Part shown: positions 41,924 through 50,864 of the stretch, piece by piece
How the letters are laid out: every line of letters begins with the position of its first letter
How positions within the stretch are numbered: position 1 is the first letter of the stretch
Origin: DASWLF01 sp963768765
Lineage (GTDB): Bacteria; Desulfobacterota; Desulfobaccia; Desulfobaccales; 0-14-0-80-60-11
Reading direction: 5' to 3'
NCBI GenBank assembly: GCA_963768765.1
Contig: CAVYJK010000012.1
Coordinates: forward strand, 1-64,000
DNA length: 64,000 nucleotides
Position numbers and translations under genes: made by a program
Notes under the pieces: model-generated
The model's database searches: none
The model's input: the letters and a program-made list of their open reading frames with translations, nothing else
Told to the model about the DNA's origin: nothing

Positions 41924-43120
41924 TCACAAACCGCGGTCCTTCTTGATCTGCTGGATCAGGGCCGGGACGATTTCGAACAGGTCCCCCACCAGCCCCACGT
42001 CGGCCACCCGGAGGATGGGCGCCTGGGGGTCCTTGTTGATGGCCACGATGAAATCGGAGGACTGCATCCCCACCAGGTGCTGGGCCGCGCCGGAGATGCC
42101 GCAGGCGATGTAGAGCTTGGGGGAGACGGTCTTGCCGGTCTGGCCGATCTGATGGGGGTAGGATATCCAGCCGGCGTCCACCGCGCCGCGGGTGGCGCCC
42201 ACCGCGCCCCCCAGGAGGTCCGCCAGCTCCTCCAGCAACCGGAAGTTCTTGGCCTCTTTCAAGCCCCGGCCGCCGGCGACGATAACCTCCGCGGTGTTCA
42301 AGGGAACGCGCTCCTTGATTTCGGCCACGGTGGCTACAAAACGGCTGCGGGCCGGCGCCGCCAGGGCGGCCACTTCCACCGGGAGCACCACTCCCTTAGG
42401 TTCGGTCTCCGGGGGCCGCGCCTTGAAGACCCCGAGGCGGGCCGTGGCCATCTGGGGATAGGTGCGGGGCGTGATGATGGTGGCCATGATGTTGCCGCCG
42501 AAGGCCGGGCGGGTCTGGAGCAGCAGGCGGTTTTCCGGGTCGATGGCGAAGGCGGTGCAGTCCGCGGTGAGGCCGGTCTTCAGGGCCGCGGCCACCCGGG
42601 GGATGAAGGCCCGGCCCAGATAGGTGGCCCCGGCCAGGATGATCTCCGGCTGAAACTTTCGGGCCAACTCGGTCAGGGTCGCGGCATAAGTCTCTTCCAG
42701 GAAGTCCTTGAGGCCCGGATGCTCGGCCAGGTAGACCTTGTGGGCCCCGGCGGCCAACAGGGCCGGGGGCAGGTCCGCCACCCGGTCCCCGAGGAGCACC
42801 GCGGCCACCGGCGTTTTTAGCTCCTCGGCCAGTCGCCGGGCTTCCCCCAGGAGTTCCAGGGTCACGGGCGCCAGAACGCCGTGCCGCTGCTCGGCAAAGA
42901 CCCAGACCCCGTCCGGGGGCACCCCGGGGCGGGGAGCCGGGGCCTCGGTCGCCGGCAAGGCCAAAGCCTCCACCTCGCAGACCTCCACGCAGGCGCCGCA
43001 CAGGTTGCAACCCTCGCCAATAACCAGGGTCTCGCCCTCCAGGCGCAGGACCGCGAAGGGGCACACTTCCACGCACTGGCCGCAGGCAATGCATTTTTCG
43101 GAGTAAAAGATCAGGCTCAT
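41924..43120 (-). CDS. etfA: Electron transfer flavoprotein alpha subunit with N-terminal ferredoxin domain
   Basis: 398 residues. The first ~55 residues form a two-[4Fe-4S] ferredoxin module (CIACGQCVEVCP and CNLCGACVEVCE). A linker leads into the EtfA N-terminal Rossmann-like domain, and then to the FAD-binding domain with VIVAGGRGLKE near 280, SYPHQIGQTGKTVSPKLY near 335 and SGAAQHLVGM near 352. The built-in clusters suggest electron exchange with ferredoxin or HdrC-type partners rather than only with ETF dehydrogenase. etfB is separated from it by the methyltransferase gene. Confidence 0.93.
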   Translation of the reverse strand: MSLIFYSEKCIACGQCVEVCPFAVLRLEGETLVIGEGCNLCGACVEVCEVEALALPATEAPAPRPGVPPDGVWVFAEQRHGVLAPVTLELLGEARRLAEELKTPVAAVLLGDRVADLPPALLAAGAHKVYLAEHPGLKDFLEETYAATLTELARKFQPEIILAGATYLGRAFIPRVAAALKTGLTADCTAFAIDPENRLLLQTRPAFGGNIMATIITPRTYPQMATARLGVFKARPPETEPKGVVLPVEVAALAAPARSRFVATVAEIKERVPLNTAEVIVAGGRGLKEAKNFRLLEELADLLGGAVGATRGAVDAGWISYPHQIGQTGKTVSPKLYIACGISGAAQHLVGMQSSDFIVAINKDPQAPILRVADVGLVGDLFEIVPALIQQIKKDRGL

Positions 43121-43319
43121 TTTAATACAGTTTTCGGTTTTCGGTGGGGCGGGCCTCCGTGCCCGCCGACATTATGTAGGGCGGGCATCGCCCGCCATAT
43201 ACAAAACCAGGTAGCACAGGCGTCCCGCTTCTGCCGGCGCAGGCTAAAGCCTGCGGCTACCGGAATATATTATTTTTCTGGTTCCCAAGCTGAGCTTGGG
43301 AACCAGAATGGGTAACAAA
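43121..43319. repeat. Mixed REP, GGGC and CCCAAGC palindromes
   Basis: AAAACCG-type units at 43128-43143, GGGCGGGC../..GCCCGCC palindromes near 43150-43195, a GTAGCACAGGCGTCCCGC half-REP near 43211, and GGTTCCCAAGC/GCTTGGGAACC at 43279-43306. No gene is seen. Confidence 0.65.
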
Positions 43320-44060
43320 TTATCTATCAACTGTTCTTAATATTTGGGTCTTTTTCTTCAAGGTTCTGATGGTCAGATAGATGATCAGGCTGACGGTGAA
43401 AATCATTAGCCAGGCTTGGTCTAAAACCAAGGTTCCCCTTTGCAGGCTGTCCCGGATAATTGCTAAGGCAGTAAATGAGGCTATGGTGGCAAAGAAGGAG
43501 GAATACTCCCGCTTCAGCGCCGATTTCCAGGAAAACGACAGCTCCGGCGGCCGCCAATTCTTCAGCCTGGGAATAATGGCCGGGGTGGTGGCGGCCCAAT
43601 CCAAGAAGGTGGCCCCGAATTTTTCCCGCAAAAACTTCTCTTCGGCAAAGATGATTCTTTCATAGAATACGATGAAGCACAGAATGACGATTATCGTCGC
43701 CCACCAGACTTTAATAAACAGGGACAATCCCAGCCAGATAATGAAATTCCCCAGGTAAAGGGGGTGCCGCACCAGGGAATACATCCCCGAGGTATTCAGG
43801 GAATCCGCCACCTGCCCCCGGGTGTTGCGGCCCGAGGTGCCCCGGGGCGCAAAGCCCACGGTGAAGAAACGGATACCCAGGCCGGCCATGGAGACCAGGA
43901 GGCAGCCCATTTGCCACAGCCGGTCGGGGCGGGGCGATGTTGCGGGATAGGGCTGGCTCAACAAGGCCAAGATAAATAAAGCCCCCATGAAGAGCGGCAG
44001 ATAACTGCGCCAGCGAAAAAACCGGTTGCCGAGGTTTTCAAACTCTTCTTGTAGGGCCAT
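43320..44060 (-). CDS. Isoprenylcysteine-methyltransferase-like membrane protein
   Basis: 246 residues with five or six hydrophobic helices. The ICMT-family core GMYSLVRHPLYLGNFIIWLGL at about residues 92-112 and FYERIIFAEEKFLREKFG near 133-150 are the SAM/active-site motifs of this family, which includes bacterial lipid A 1-phosphate methyltransferases and phospholipid methyltransferases. The substrate cannot be told. The C-terminal third has further membrane helices beyond the usual domain. It lies between etfB and etfA on the same strand. Confidence 0.82.
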   Translation of the reverse strand: MALQEEFENLGNRFFRWRSYLPLFMGALFILALLSQPYPATSPRPDRLWQMGCLLVSMAGLGIRFFTVGFAPRGTSGRNTRGQVADSLNTSGMYSLVRHPLYLGNFIIWLGLSLFIKVWWATIIVILCFIVFYERIIFAEEKFLREKFGATFLDWAATTPAIIPRLKNWRPPELSFSWKSALKREYSSFFATIASFTALAIIRDSLQRGTLVLDQAWLMIFTVSLIIYLTIRTLKKKTQILRTVDR

Positions 44061-44292
44061 GTCTCAGGAGCTATCAGCGGTCAGCGTTCAGCTATCCGCA
44101 AAGATCAAACGCCAAATGTAGGATGGGCGCCGCCCACCTTTAACCGCAGTTCAAAACCCTGCCCAAGCCGGAGCTTTGGACAAAATGGCGTTCCCAAGCA
44201 GGAGCTGGGGAACGAGAGTAAAATCGTAATATCCAAGGTAGGGGCGGGTTTTAAACCCGCCCCTACCGGACTGGCTTTAAAGAATGGTTATC
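44061..44292. repeat. Palindromic repeat cluster
   Basis: AGCTATCAGCGGTCAGC-type units (44070-44095), a GATGGGCGCCGCCCACC palindrome near 44120, CCCAAGC palindromes at 44153-44215 and GTAGGGGCGGG/CCCGCCCCTAC at about 44241-44271. No gene is seen. Confidence 0.65.
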
Positions 44293-45088
44293 CTAAACTG
44301 CGCCCTGGGACATCTCCTTCAGCCGCTGCCAGAGGCGGGTCGCCAGCTCGGCGGGGTTGCCTTCCCAGGTTTCGGAGGCCCCCCGGGCCGGCGGCGGAAA
44401 GACCTTCACCACCTGGGTGAAGGAGCCGGCCAGGCCCACTGCTGCCGCCGGCAATCCCAGGTCCGCCAGGCCCCAGACCGGGATGGGTTCTTTCTTGGCC
44501 TTGAGCTTGGCCTTGAAAGAGGGCACCCGGGGTTCGTTGATCTCGTTGACCACCGTGATCAGGGCCGGGAGGGTCGACCTCCACCGCGTCGTAGCCGTGG
44601 TCCAGGAGGCGTTCCACGATGAGAGACCCGTCGGCGCCGAAGGTGAGCTTCCGGGCCCAGGCCGCATAGGGGATGTCCAGCACTGTGGCCAGCATGGGCC
44701 CCACCTGGGCGGTGTCGCCGTCAATGGCCTGCTTGCCGGTAAAGATGAGGTCGGCGCCGCCCAACTTGTCGATGGCCCGGGCCAGGGTCAGGGCGGTGGC
44801 CCAGGTGTCGGCTCCGGCAAATTTTTTGTCAGACAGTAAAACCGCCGCATCCGCGCCGTAACCTAAGGCCTCCCGCAGGGCCGCCTCGGCCTGGGGCGGG
44901 CCCATGGAGAGCAGCGTCACCTGCCCGCCCCGGGCCTCCTTCACCCGCAGGGCTTCCTCCAGGGCGTAGAGGTCGAAGGGATTGATGATGGCCTCGATGC
45001 CCTCGCGCTTCAGGGTGTGGGTCACCGGGTCCAGTCGGACTTCCTGGGTTTCGGGCACCTGCTTGATGCAAACGATGATGTTTAGCAT
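44293..45088 (-). pseudogene. etfB: Electron transfer flavoprotein beta subunit, one frame break
   Basis: EtfB, the AMP/FAD-binding partner of EtfA; ~264 residues joined. MLNIIVCIKQVPETQEV is the family start; INPFDLYALEEALR, GADTWATALTLARAI and FTGKQAIDGDTAQVGPMLA follow. Near 44574 the frame changes; the second frame supplies LPALITVVNEINEPRVPSF, the expected EtfB motif, and runs to 44293. The start at 45088 is preferred over the longer frame because MLNIIVC is the native N-terminus. A one-base assembly error is likely. Confidence 0.92.
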
Positions 45089-45200
45089 AGTTTTTAGTAA
45101 GTTATAGGGGGGCAAATAAAGGCCGATAGCAATCGTCTAACGTTATTCAAACCCCGTTCCCAAGCCAAGCTTGGGAATCAGAAAAAAAAGTGATTTAATT

Positions 45201-45331
45201 CCCCCTCACCCTAACCCTCTCCCCCATTGGGGGAGAGGGGATAAAGAAGGAACTCCTGTAACGCTCCCTCTCCCCCCTGACAAGCTCCCTCTCCCCCCGC
45301 TGGCGGGGGGAGAGGGCTGGGGTGAGGGGGG
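45201..45331. repeat. CCCCTCACCC..GGGGTGAGGGG nested palindrome
   Basis: Outer arms CCCCCTCACCCTAACCCTCT and the matching right arm (GGCTGGGGTGAGGGGG), each containing its own C-run/G-run hairpin (CTCTCCCCC-ATT-GGGGGAGAG; CTCTCCCCCC..GGGGGGAGAG). A related copy is at about 62105-62217. Confidence 0.85.
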
Positions 45332-45620
45332 AGACAGGAACCGTCACCATATTGAGAAATCATGTACTTAGCTTGCGAACCAGAAAGAAAAAGGAAATGG
45401 TGGGCAGTGCCCACCCTACATTTTTTCGTCTTCCTGTCATGCTGAGCGCAGCGAAGCATCTCGTATTAAGAGATTCTTCGGTCGCCTACGGCTCCCTCAG
45501 AATGACAGAATGAATGAATTTGTAGTACATACCGGGGCCTAAGCGAATATCATTGGGGGAAGGCGCCAGTCAAATATTGCCATTCATAGTCCCTGGCCCC
45601 TGACCCCTAACCCCTGGCCC
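45332..45620. repeat. Repeat cluster downstream of acyl-CoA dehydrogenase
   Basis: GGTGGGCAGTGCCCACC-CTACAT at 45398-45421, and the GTCAT..ATGAC palindrome at 45436-45506. The rest is repeat debris up to the acd stop; no gene is seen. Confidence 0.7.
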
Positions 45621-46778
45621 CTATTTCTTCCTCGAATATTCCTTATTCAGCGCCAGGCCGATGATGTTGCGCATGATCTGGTTGGTGCCCTCAAAGATCT
45701 GGAGGATCTTGGCGTCCCGCATCATCTTTTCCACCGGGTATTCCCGCATATAGCCGTGGCCGCCCATGACCTGCACCGCGTCCACCGTCACCTGCATGGC
45801 CATGTCGGTGGGGAAGAGTTTGGCCATGGCCCCTTCCTTGGAGAAGTCCCTGGGCTTGGAGTCGATGTAGCGGGCCACGGCGTAGACCAGGGCCCGGGCC
45901 GCCTCGATTTTGGTGGCCATGTCGGCCAGCATATGCTGCACCGCCTGGAAGGAAAAGATGGGCGCCCCGAATTGCTGGCGCTCCTTGGCGAAGGCCGCGG
46001 CCTCGTCCAGGGAGCTCTGGGCCAGCCCCACGGCCAGGGCCCCGGCCCCGGGACGGGCCAGGTCCAGGGTCTTCATGGTGACGATGAAGCCCATGCCCTC
46101 TTTGCTGATGAGGCGGTCCCGGGGAATGCGGCAGTCTTCCAGGATAATCTCCCGGGTGACGGAGGCCCGGATGCCCATCTTTTTCTCTTTCTTGCCGAAG
46201 GAGATTCCCGGGTCGCCCTTTTCCACCAGGAAGGCGGAGGCGCCCCGGGCCCCTTTGGTGCGGTCCGTGAGGGCGATGATGGTGTTGAACTCGGCTTCCC
46301 CGGCGTTGGTGATCCACTGCTTGGTGCCGTTGAGGACATAGGTGTCGCCGTCTTTCACCGCGGTGGCGGCAATGGCGCCGGCGTCCGAGCCGGCCTGGGA
46401 TTCGGTGAGGGCGAAGGCCGACAAAACCTCGCCCTTGGCCAGGGGGGGCAGGTAGCGGCGCTTCTGGTCCTCGGAGCCGAACAGCAGCAGGGGATAGGCC
46501 CCCAGGAAGCTGGCGGCATAGGTGGTGGCCACCCCCACGCAGCCCTGGGCCAGGGCCTCCAGCACCAGGCAGTTCTCCAGGCAGCCCAGCCCCAGGCCGC
46601 CGTATTCTTCCGGGATGATGGTGCCGCAGAGGTCGGCCTGGGCCAGGTCCGCCATGAGGTCCCAGGGGAAGGTCTCTTCTTCGTCCAGCTGGGCCCGGAT
46701 GGGTTTGATGCGCTCCTCGCTGATCTGGCGGGCCAGATCCTGGAGCATCTGCTGCTCCTCGGTGAGCAGGTAATCCAT
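45621..46778 (-). CDS. Acyl-CoA dehydrogenase
   Basis: 385 residues, FAD-dependent acyl-CoA dehydrogenase of the short/medium-chain type. FALTESQAGSDAGA near residue 122 and WITNAGEAEF near 155 bind FAD/substrate. The catalytic base is probably Glu in the C-terminal QIFEGTNQIMR (about residue 365), and VMGGHGYMREYPVEKMMRD precedes it. It would hand electrons to the ETF encoded just downstream (etfB, etfA). The exact chain specificity cannot be told. Starts 17 bases after the rpmF stop. Confidence 0.92.
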   Translation of the reverse strand: MDYLLTEEQQMLQDLARQISEERIKPIRAQLDEEETFPWDLMADLAQADLCGTIIPEEYGGLGLGCLENCLVLEALAQGCVGVATTYAASFLGAYPLLLFGSEDQKRRYLPPLAKGEVLSAFALTESQAGSDAGAIAATAVKDGDTYVLNGTKQWITNAGEAEFNTIIALTDRTKGARGASAFLVEKGDPGISFGKKEKKMGIRASVTREIILEDCRIPRDRLISKEGMGFIVTMKTLDLARPGAGALAVGLAQSSLDEAAAFAKERQQFGAPIFSFQAVQHMLADMATKIEAARALVYAVARYIDSKPRDFSKEGAMAKLFPTDMAMQVTVDAVQVMGGHGYMREYPVEKMMRDAKILQIFEGTNQIMRNIIGLALNKEYSRKK

Positions 46779-46785
46779 GGCGTCC

Positions 46786-46968
46786 TTACTCCGCCGCTTT
46801 CGGGACTACCAGCCGGCCCTTGTAAAACCCGCAACTGGGGCAGGCGTGGTGGGGCAGCCGCGGTTCGTTGCACTTGGGACAGGTGGACAATTGCGGCGGG
46901 GTAGGATAATCATGCGAGCGGCGCATGTTCTTCTTGGAGATGGATTTCTTACGTTTGGGTAAAGGCAC
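46786..46968 (-). CDS. rpmF: Ribosomal protein L32
   Basis: 60 residues from GTG 46968, chosen because AAGGAG lies 5-6 bases upstream and the protein then reads MPLPKRKKSISKKNMRRSHD, the normal L32 start; longer in-frame starts do not match. Zinc knuckles CPKCNEPR and CPSCGFYKGR are kept (a C+ paralog). Part of the large ribosomal subunit. It follows the DUF177 gene, as in most bacteria. Confidence 0.96.
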   Translation of the reverse strand: MPLPKRKKSISKKNMRRSHDYPTPPQLSTCPKCNEPRLPHHACPSCGFYKGRLVVPKAAE

Positions 46969-46984
46969 GGGAAATCTCCTTTTT

Positions 46985-47165
46985 GAAAATAGCAATCAGC
47001 GGTCAGCTTTCAGCTAAAGCGAAGAGGTGGATTGAAACGCAGAATCGGCCCTAGATCCCCTGTAAGAAGGTGGGCACTGCCCACCATGCCTGTCTTTCGA
47101 AGCAGCCGAGGGCGGCTGTTCCACACTTTATCATCGCGCGCACGAACAAATTTGGGGACCAGGCT
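46985..47165. repeat. Repeats in the DUF177-rpmF spacer
   Basis: AGCAATCAGCGGTCAGC-type units at about 46990-47015 and the palindrome GGTGGGCACTGCCCACC at 47070-47086. In most genomes these two genes are nearly adjacent; here ~197 bases of repeats part them. Confidence 0.6.
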
Positions 47166-47714
47166 TTACCAAACTTTCAGCTTCGCCAGCCCGGCCAAGG
47201 GGGAATCACCCTGTTGCACCGTGCAGTTGCAGGTTTCCCGGTTGAGGTTGGCCCCGCACCAGGGGCACAGGCCCTGGCAGGTCTCGGCGCACAGGGGCTT
47301 GAGCGGCAGCATCAGGATGATCTGTTCCCTGAGGATGCTTTCCAGGTCCACCACTTCCCCGGAGTAGAAATCCAGGTCCAGGTCGGCGGCGGACAATTCT
47401 TCTTCTTCCGGGCCCAGGTCCTGGGGCCCGGGCATTAGGAGGAGGTCAAAGTCGGTCTCCACCGGGGTGGAAAAGCCCTCCAGGCAGCGTCCGCAAATCA
47501 GGCCCAGGCGTCCGGAGAGGTGCCCCCGCACCAGGATGTCCCGGCCGTGTCTGGCCAGGTGCGCCGACCCGGTGATGGCCGCGTCGGAAAATTCCAGATT
47601 CGGGTCCTCGGCGCGCCAGCGGGCGAACCACTCTTTTCCCAGGTCCAGGCTGAGGTCCTTGCCGATCCCGGGGATGGAGTTAATGGCGATTTGCAGGGTT
47701 TTTTTGGTGGTCAT
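47166..47714 (-). CDS. DUF177/YceD family protein
   Basis: 182 residues. The DUF177 domain has the conserved cysteines CGRCLEGF near residue 93 and the C-terminal CAETCQGLCPWCGANLN (about 142-158). The gene is almost always directly upstream of rpmF and is implicated in 23S rRNA or ribosome maturation in other bacteria. The region around residues 115-135 is acidic. The start ATG 47714 is the first in frame. Confidence 0.9.
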   Translation of the reverse strand: MTTKKTLQIAINSIPGIGKDLSLDLGKEWFARWRAEDPNLEFSDAAITGSAHLARHGRDILVRGHLSGRLGLICGRCLEGFSTPVETDFDLLLMPGPQDLGPEEEELSAADLDLDFYSGEVVDLESILREQIILMLPLKPLCAETCQGLCPWCGANLNRETCNCTVQQGDSPLAGLAKLKVW

Positions 47715-47857
47715 CTTGCCAGCTTCGGGGCTAGCCCAAATAAGCCCTTGGCTATCACCCGTAAAACATTTAATATAAAGAACTATAACAAGGTGTCAAG
47801 GTTTTAAGGGAAAAACCTGGGGGGCTCCGGGCCCTTTCCTGAGGTCTTTGGAAGAGG

Positions 47858-47985
47858 GGGACAGGGGCAGATGGCCACCTACAATCCCTCTCCCAAACCC
47901 ACTCCCCCAACCGCATATAGGGGGTTGGGAGGGGAGTTTGAGGGGAGGGCGGGGGAATCGCTTTCCCCCGAGCCATCCCCTCAAC
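47858..47985. repeat. GC-rich multi-hairpin repeat, copy C
   Basis: Partial copy with G-run/C-run hairpins (GGGGGTTGGGAGGGGAG.., ..CCCCTCCCAACC type) ending about 20 bases before the feoB start codon. Confidence 0.7.
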
Positions 47986-48005
47986 CTGCCTCTCATTTAT
48001 ATGAT

Positions 48006-49931
48006 ATGAAAATCGCGCTCATCGGCCAACCCAACTGCGGCAAAAGCACCATTTTTAATTACTTCAGCGGCTACAAGGCCGCGGTGTCCAACTTTCCCGG
48101 GACCACGGTGAAGTTTACCGTCAGCCAGGTGGTGTTCGAAGGGGAAGAACTCACCTGCGTGGATCTCCCCGGGGTCTATTCCCTGACCTCCACCGACCAG
48201 GCGGAACTGGAGTCCCGGAACTACCTGCTGGCCGGGGAATCGGAAGTCATCATCAACGTCATCGACGCCTCGCTCCTGGGGCGCAGCCTGGAACTGACTC
48301 TGGAGCTCATGAGCCTGGAGCGGCCCCTGGTGGTGGCCCTCAACATGATGGACGAGGCGGTCCGCAAGGGCATCGACATCGACGCCGCCAGGCTTTCCGA
48401 GCTCCTGGGGGTGCCGGTGGTGCCCACCATCGCCGCGGCGGGCCGGGGCCTCTCGAAGCTTTTGCGCGCCGCCCTCAGCGCCGGCCGGGCCGGGGTGCGG
48501 CCGGTCCAGACCCTGTTCAGCCGGGACATCGAAGAGGAAATCGACGCCCTGGCCGACCAGCTGGACTTCAGATTGTCCCAGAAGCTGGGCCTGCCCTGGC
48601 GCTTCATGCTGGTGAAGGCCTTGGAAGACGACCCTCACATCCTGGAGGAGATCAGGCGCCGGGACGGCCAGGCCATTCCCTGGGTGAAGAACAGCCAGAA
48701 GATCCTGGCCCAGAGCCACGGGCGGCCCCCGGAGACCGTCATCTCCTCGGAACGCCACGCCCTCACCGTCAACATCTTCGAGCAGGTGGCCCGGGTCAAG
48801 CCGGCGGAGAAGCCGGACTGGCGGGACCGCCTGGATAGGATCGCCACCCACCGGTTCTGGGGCTACGTGGTGCTGGTAGCGGTCCTGAGCCTGTTTTTCC
48901 AGGTGGTCTTCCGCTTCGGCCAGTACGCCGAAAACTTTTTAATGGGCTACCTGGCGCTGGCCCAGAAACTGGGGCAGAACTGGCTGGGGACCCAGACCCT
49001 GGCTTACACCGTGGCCGAAGGCCTCCTCATGGGCATCTTCGGCGGCGTGGCCATCGTGCTGCCCTATCTCACGCCTTTCCTCGTCGGCCTGGCCCTCCTG
49101 GAGGACAGCGGCTATCTGCCCCGGGTGGCCTTTCTCATGGACAATCTCATGCATCTTATGGGGCTGCACGGCAAATCCATCATCCCCTTCATCCTGGGGT
49201 ACGGCTGCAGCGTCCCCTCGGTGATGTCCACCCGCATCCTGGAGAGCCCCCGGGACCGGCTGGTGGTCTCCATGCTGGCCGTCCTCATTCCGTGCTCGGC
49301 CCGTTCGGTGATCATCTTCGCCCTGGTGGCCTACGCCCTCGGGCCGTACTGGGCCCTGGGGGTCTACTTCTTTCAATCTGCTGGTCATCGCCATTTTGGG
49401 CCGAATCTCCACCTGGATCCTGCCGGAGGTCTCCCCGGGGCTGCTCATGGAGATCCCCGAGTACCGCCTGCCCACCTGGAACAACGTGGCCCGCAAGTCC
49501 TGGCACAGCTTGAAGGAGTTCATCGTGGTGGCCTGGCCCATTCTCATCGTCGGCAGCCTGGTGCTGAGCCTGCTGAAGTATTTACGGCCTGGAGGCCTAC
49601 GTCAATGCGGCCTGCGCCCCTTCACCGCCCTGCTGGGCCTGCCGGCGGCGGTGGGGGTCACCCTGATTTTCGGCATCATGCGCAAGGAACTGTCCCTCAT
49701 CATGCTCACCGAGGCCCTGGGCACCACCCAGATCACCACGGCGCTCACCCATCGCCCAACTGCTCACCTTCACCGTCTTCGTCCTGTTCTACATCCCCTG
49801 CGCCTCCACCATCGCGGCCCTGAGCCGGGAGATCGGGCTGGAAGGGCGCGGCCACCGCGGTGGTGCTCTCCCTGGCCCTGGCCACCGGCCTGGCCGTGCT
49901 CACCCGGGCCTTCGGGGCCCTGGTGTTTTAG
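48006..49931 (+). pseudogene. feoB: Ferrous iron transporter FeoB with several frame breaks
   Basis: Fe(II) uptake GTPase-permease, ~640 residues when joined. The N-terminal G domain is intact: GQPNCGKST (G1, residues 7-15), DLPGVYS (G3) and NMMD (G4). The membrane part has the gate motifs PYLTPFLVGL and GYGCSVPS with the conserved Cys. Frame breaks occur near 49371, a compensating pair near 49582 and 49605, and near 49747 and 49843; reading across them gives family sequence (NLLVIAILGRISTWILPE, YIPCASTIAALSREIG, and the final TGLAVLTRAFGALVF) to 49931. The high density of breaks makes assembly error most likely. No FeoA is adjacent. Confidence 0.88.
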
Positions 49932-50063
49932 GGAAGCAACGATTCTTGGCGGGAAAGACGGGGGGAGAATCTTCCCTCACCAATGGCGGTCTTGGTCTTG
50001 GGGCCATGGGGCCGAGCCAAGGTATCGGCGGCAATATTATCGACCGGCGGAAAGGAAGGAAAC

Positions 50064-50654
50064 ATGGACCTGACCATTTTTGCCGACATGCAGCCCGGGA
50101 CTTGCGGGAATACATCCAGTTCTTGCTATGGCATTACCGGGTGATGGACTCCTTCTGGTACATCTACCTCGCCGAGCTCTTCGACGAGGCCACCGCCGAT
50201 CGGTTGAATGAGAAAGGTCTGGGGCAGGATCCCCTCCCTGGCTGCCCGAGATCTGGTGCAGCGGTTCAACATTCGAGAGCGCGGTTTAGAGGGCTTTGTC
50301 CAGGCCTTGCGTTACTGGCCCTGGACTATCCTGGTGGGGTATCAGATTGAGACAAAGGGCGAGGAAGTCATCATCACCGTCCCCTCTTGCCCCACCCAGG
50401 AAGCCCGGCTGAAGCGGGGCCTTAAGGAGTATCATTGCAAAGAGATGCATCGGGCGGAATTTGACAGCTTTGCCAAGGAAATCGACGGGCGCATCCAGAC
50501 GGAATGCGTCTTTGCGCCGCCGGATCCTCATCCGCCGGAGATGGTCTGCAAGTGGCGGTTTTTTCTGGGAAAGCCGGCCAGTAAGCTTTGGGCCGGCCCC
50601 AACCGGGTTAGCGAGGGGTTCATGTCCCGTAGGGGCGGGGTCTCCCCTCCTTAA
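50064..50654 (+). pseudogene. DUF6125-like protein, two frame breaks
   Basis: The ATG at 50064 gives MDLTIFADMQPG, then the frame shifts near 50093 to RDLREYIQFLLWHYRVMDSF and again near 50217 to RIPSLAARDLVQRF. The rest is continuous: VPSCPTQEARLKRGLKEYHC near the middle, EFDSFAKEIDGRIQ, and APPDPHPPEMVCKWRF near the end. The Cys-rich C-S-C-P..C-K-E and CKW motifs recall the DUF6125 family of unknown function. The last ~25 residues are derived from a GTAGGGGCGGGG-type repeat. Confidence 0.65.
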
Positions 50655-50850
50655 GCCAGGGCGACGGAAACCTCGCCCCTACGACTCCGCCGGCGTTCAA
50701 AAAATAGGCAGTTTGGGGTTTACCCATTTTGGGGGCTGGGAGGTTTGTTATAAGGGGGAGGGCGGGGGGACTTACAAAAAATTCCCCCGGCCCTCCCCTC
50801 AAATACCCAGCCTTGGCTGGGTAGCGGCGGGTTTAAAACCCGCCGCTACG
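50627..50850. repeat. Repeat block after the DUF6125-like gene
   Basis: GTAGGGGCGGGG-type arms (50627-50685), a GC-rich hairpin (GGGGGAGGGCGGGGG../..CCCCCGGCCCTCCCC, about 50753-50800) and the palindrome GTAGCGGCGGGTTT/AAACCCGCCGCTAC at 50820-50848. Confidence 0.7.
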
Positions 50851-50864
50851 TTGTCTCGGAAGAA

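Noticed and set aside
48970..49931. The idea that the breaks in feoB are programmed frameshifts
   Set aside because: Five breaks, including a compensating pair, with no slippery heptamer plus stem at each. Genuine programmed shifts are single; sequence error explains all.
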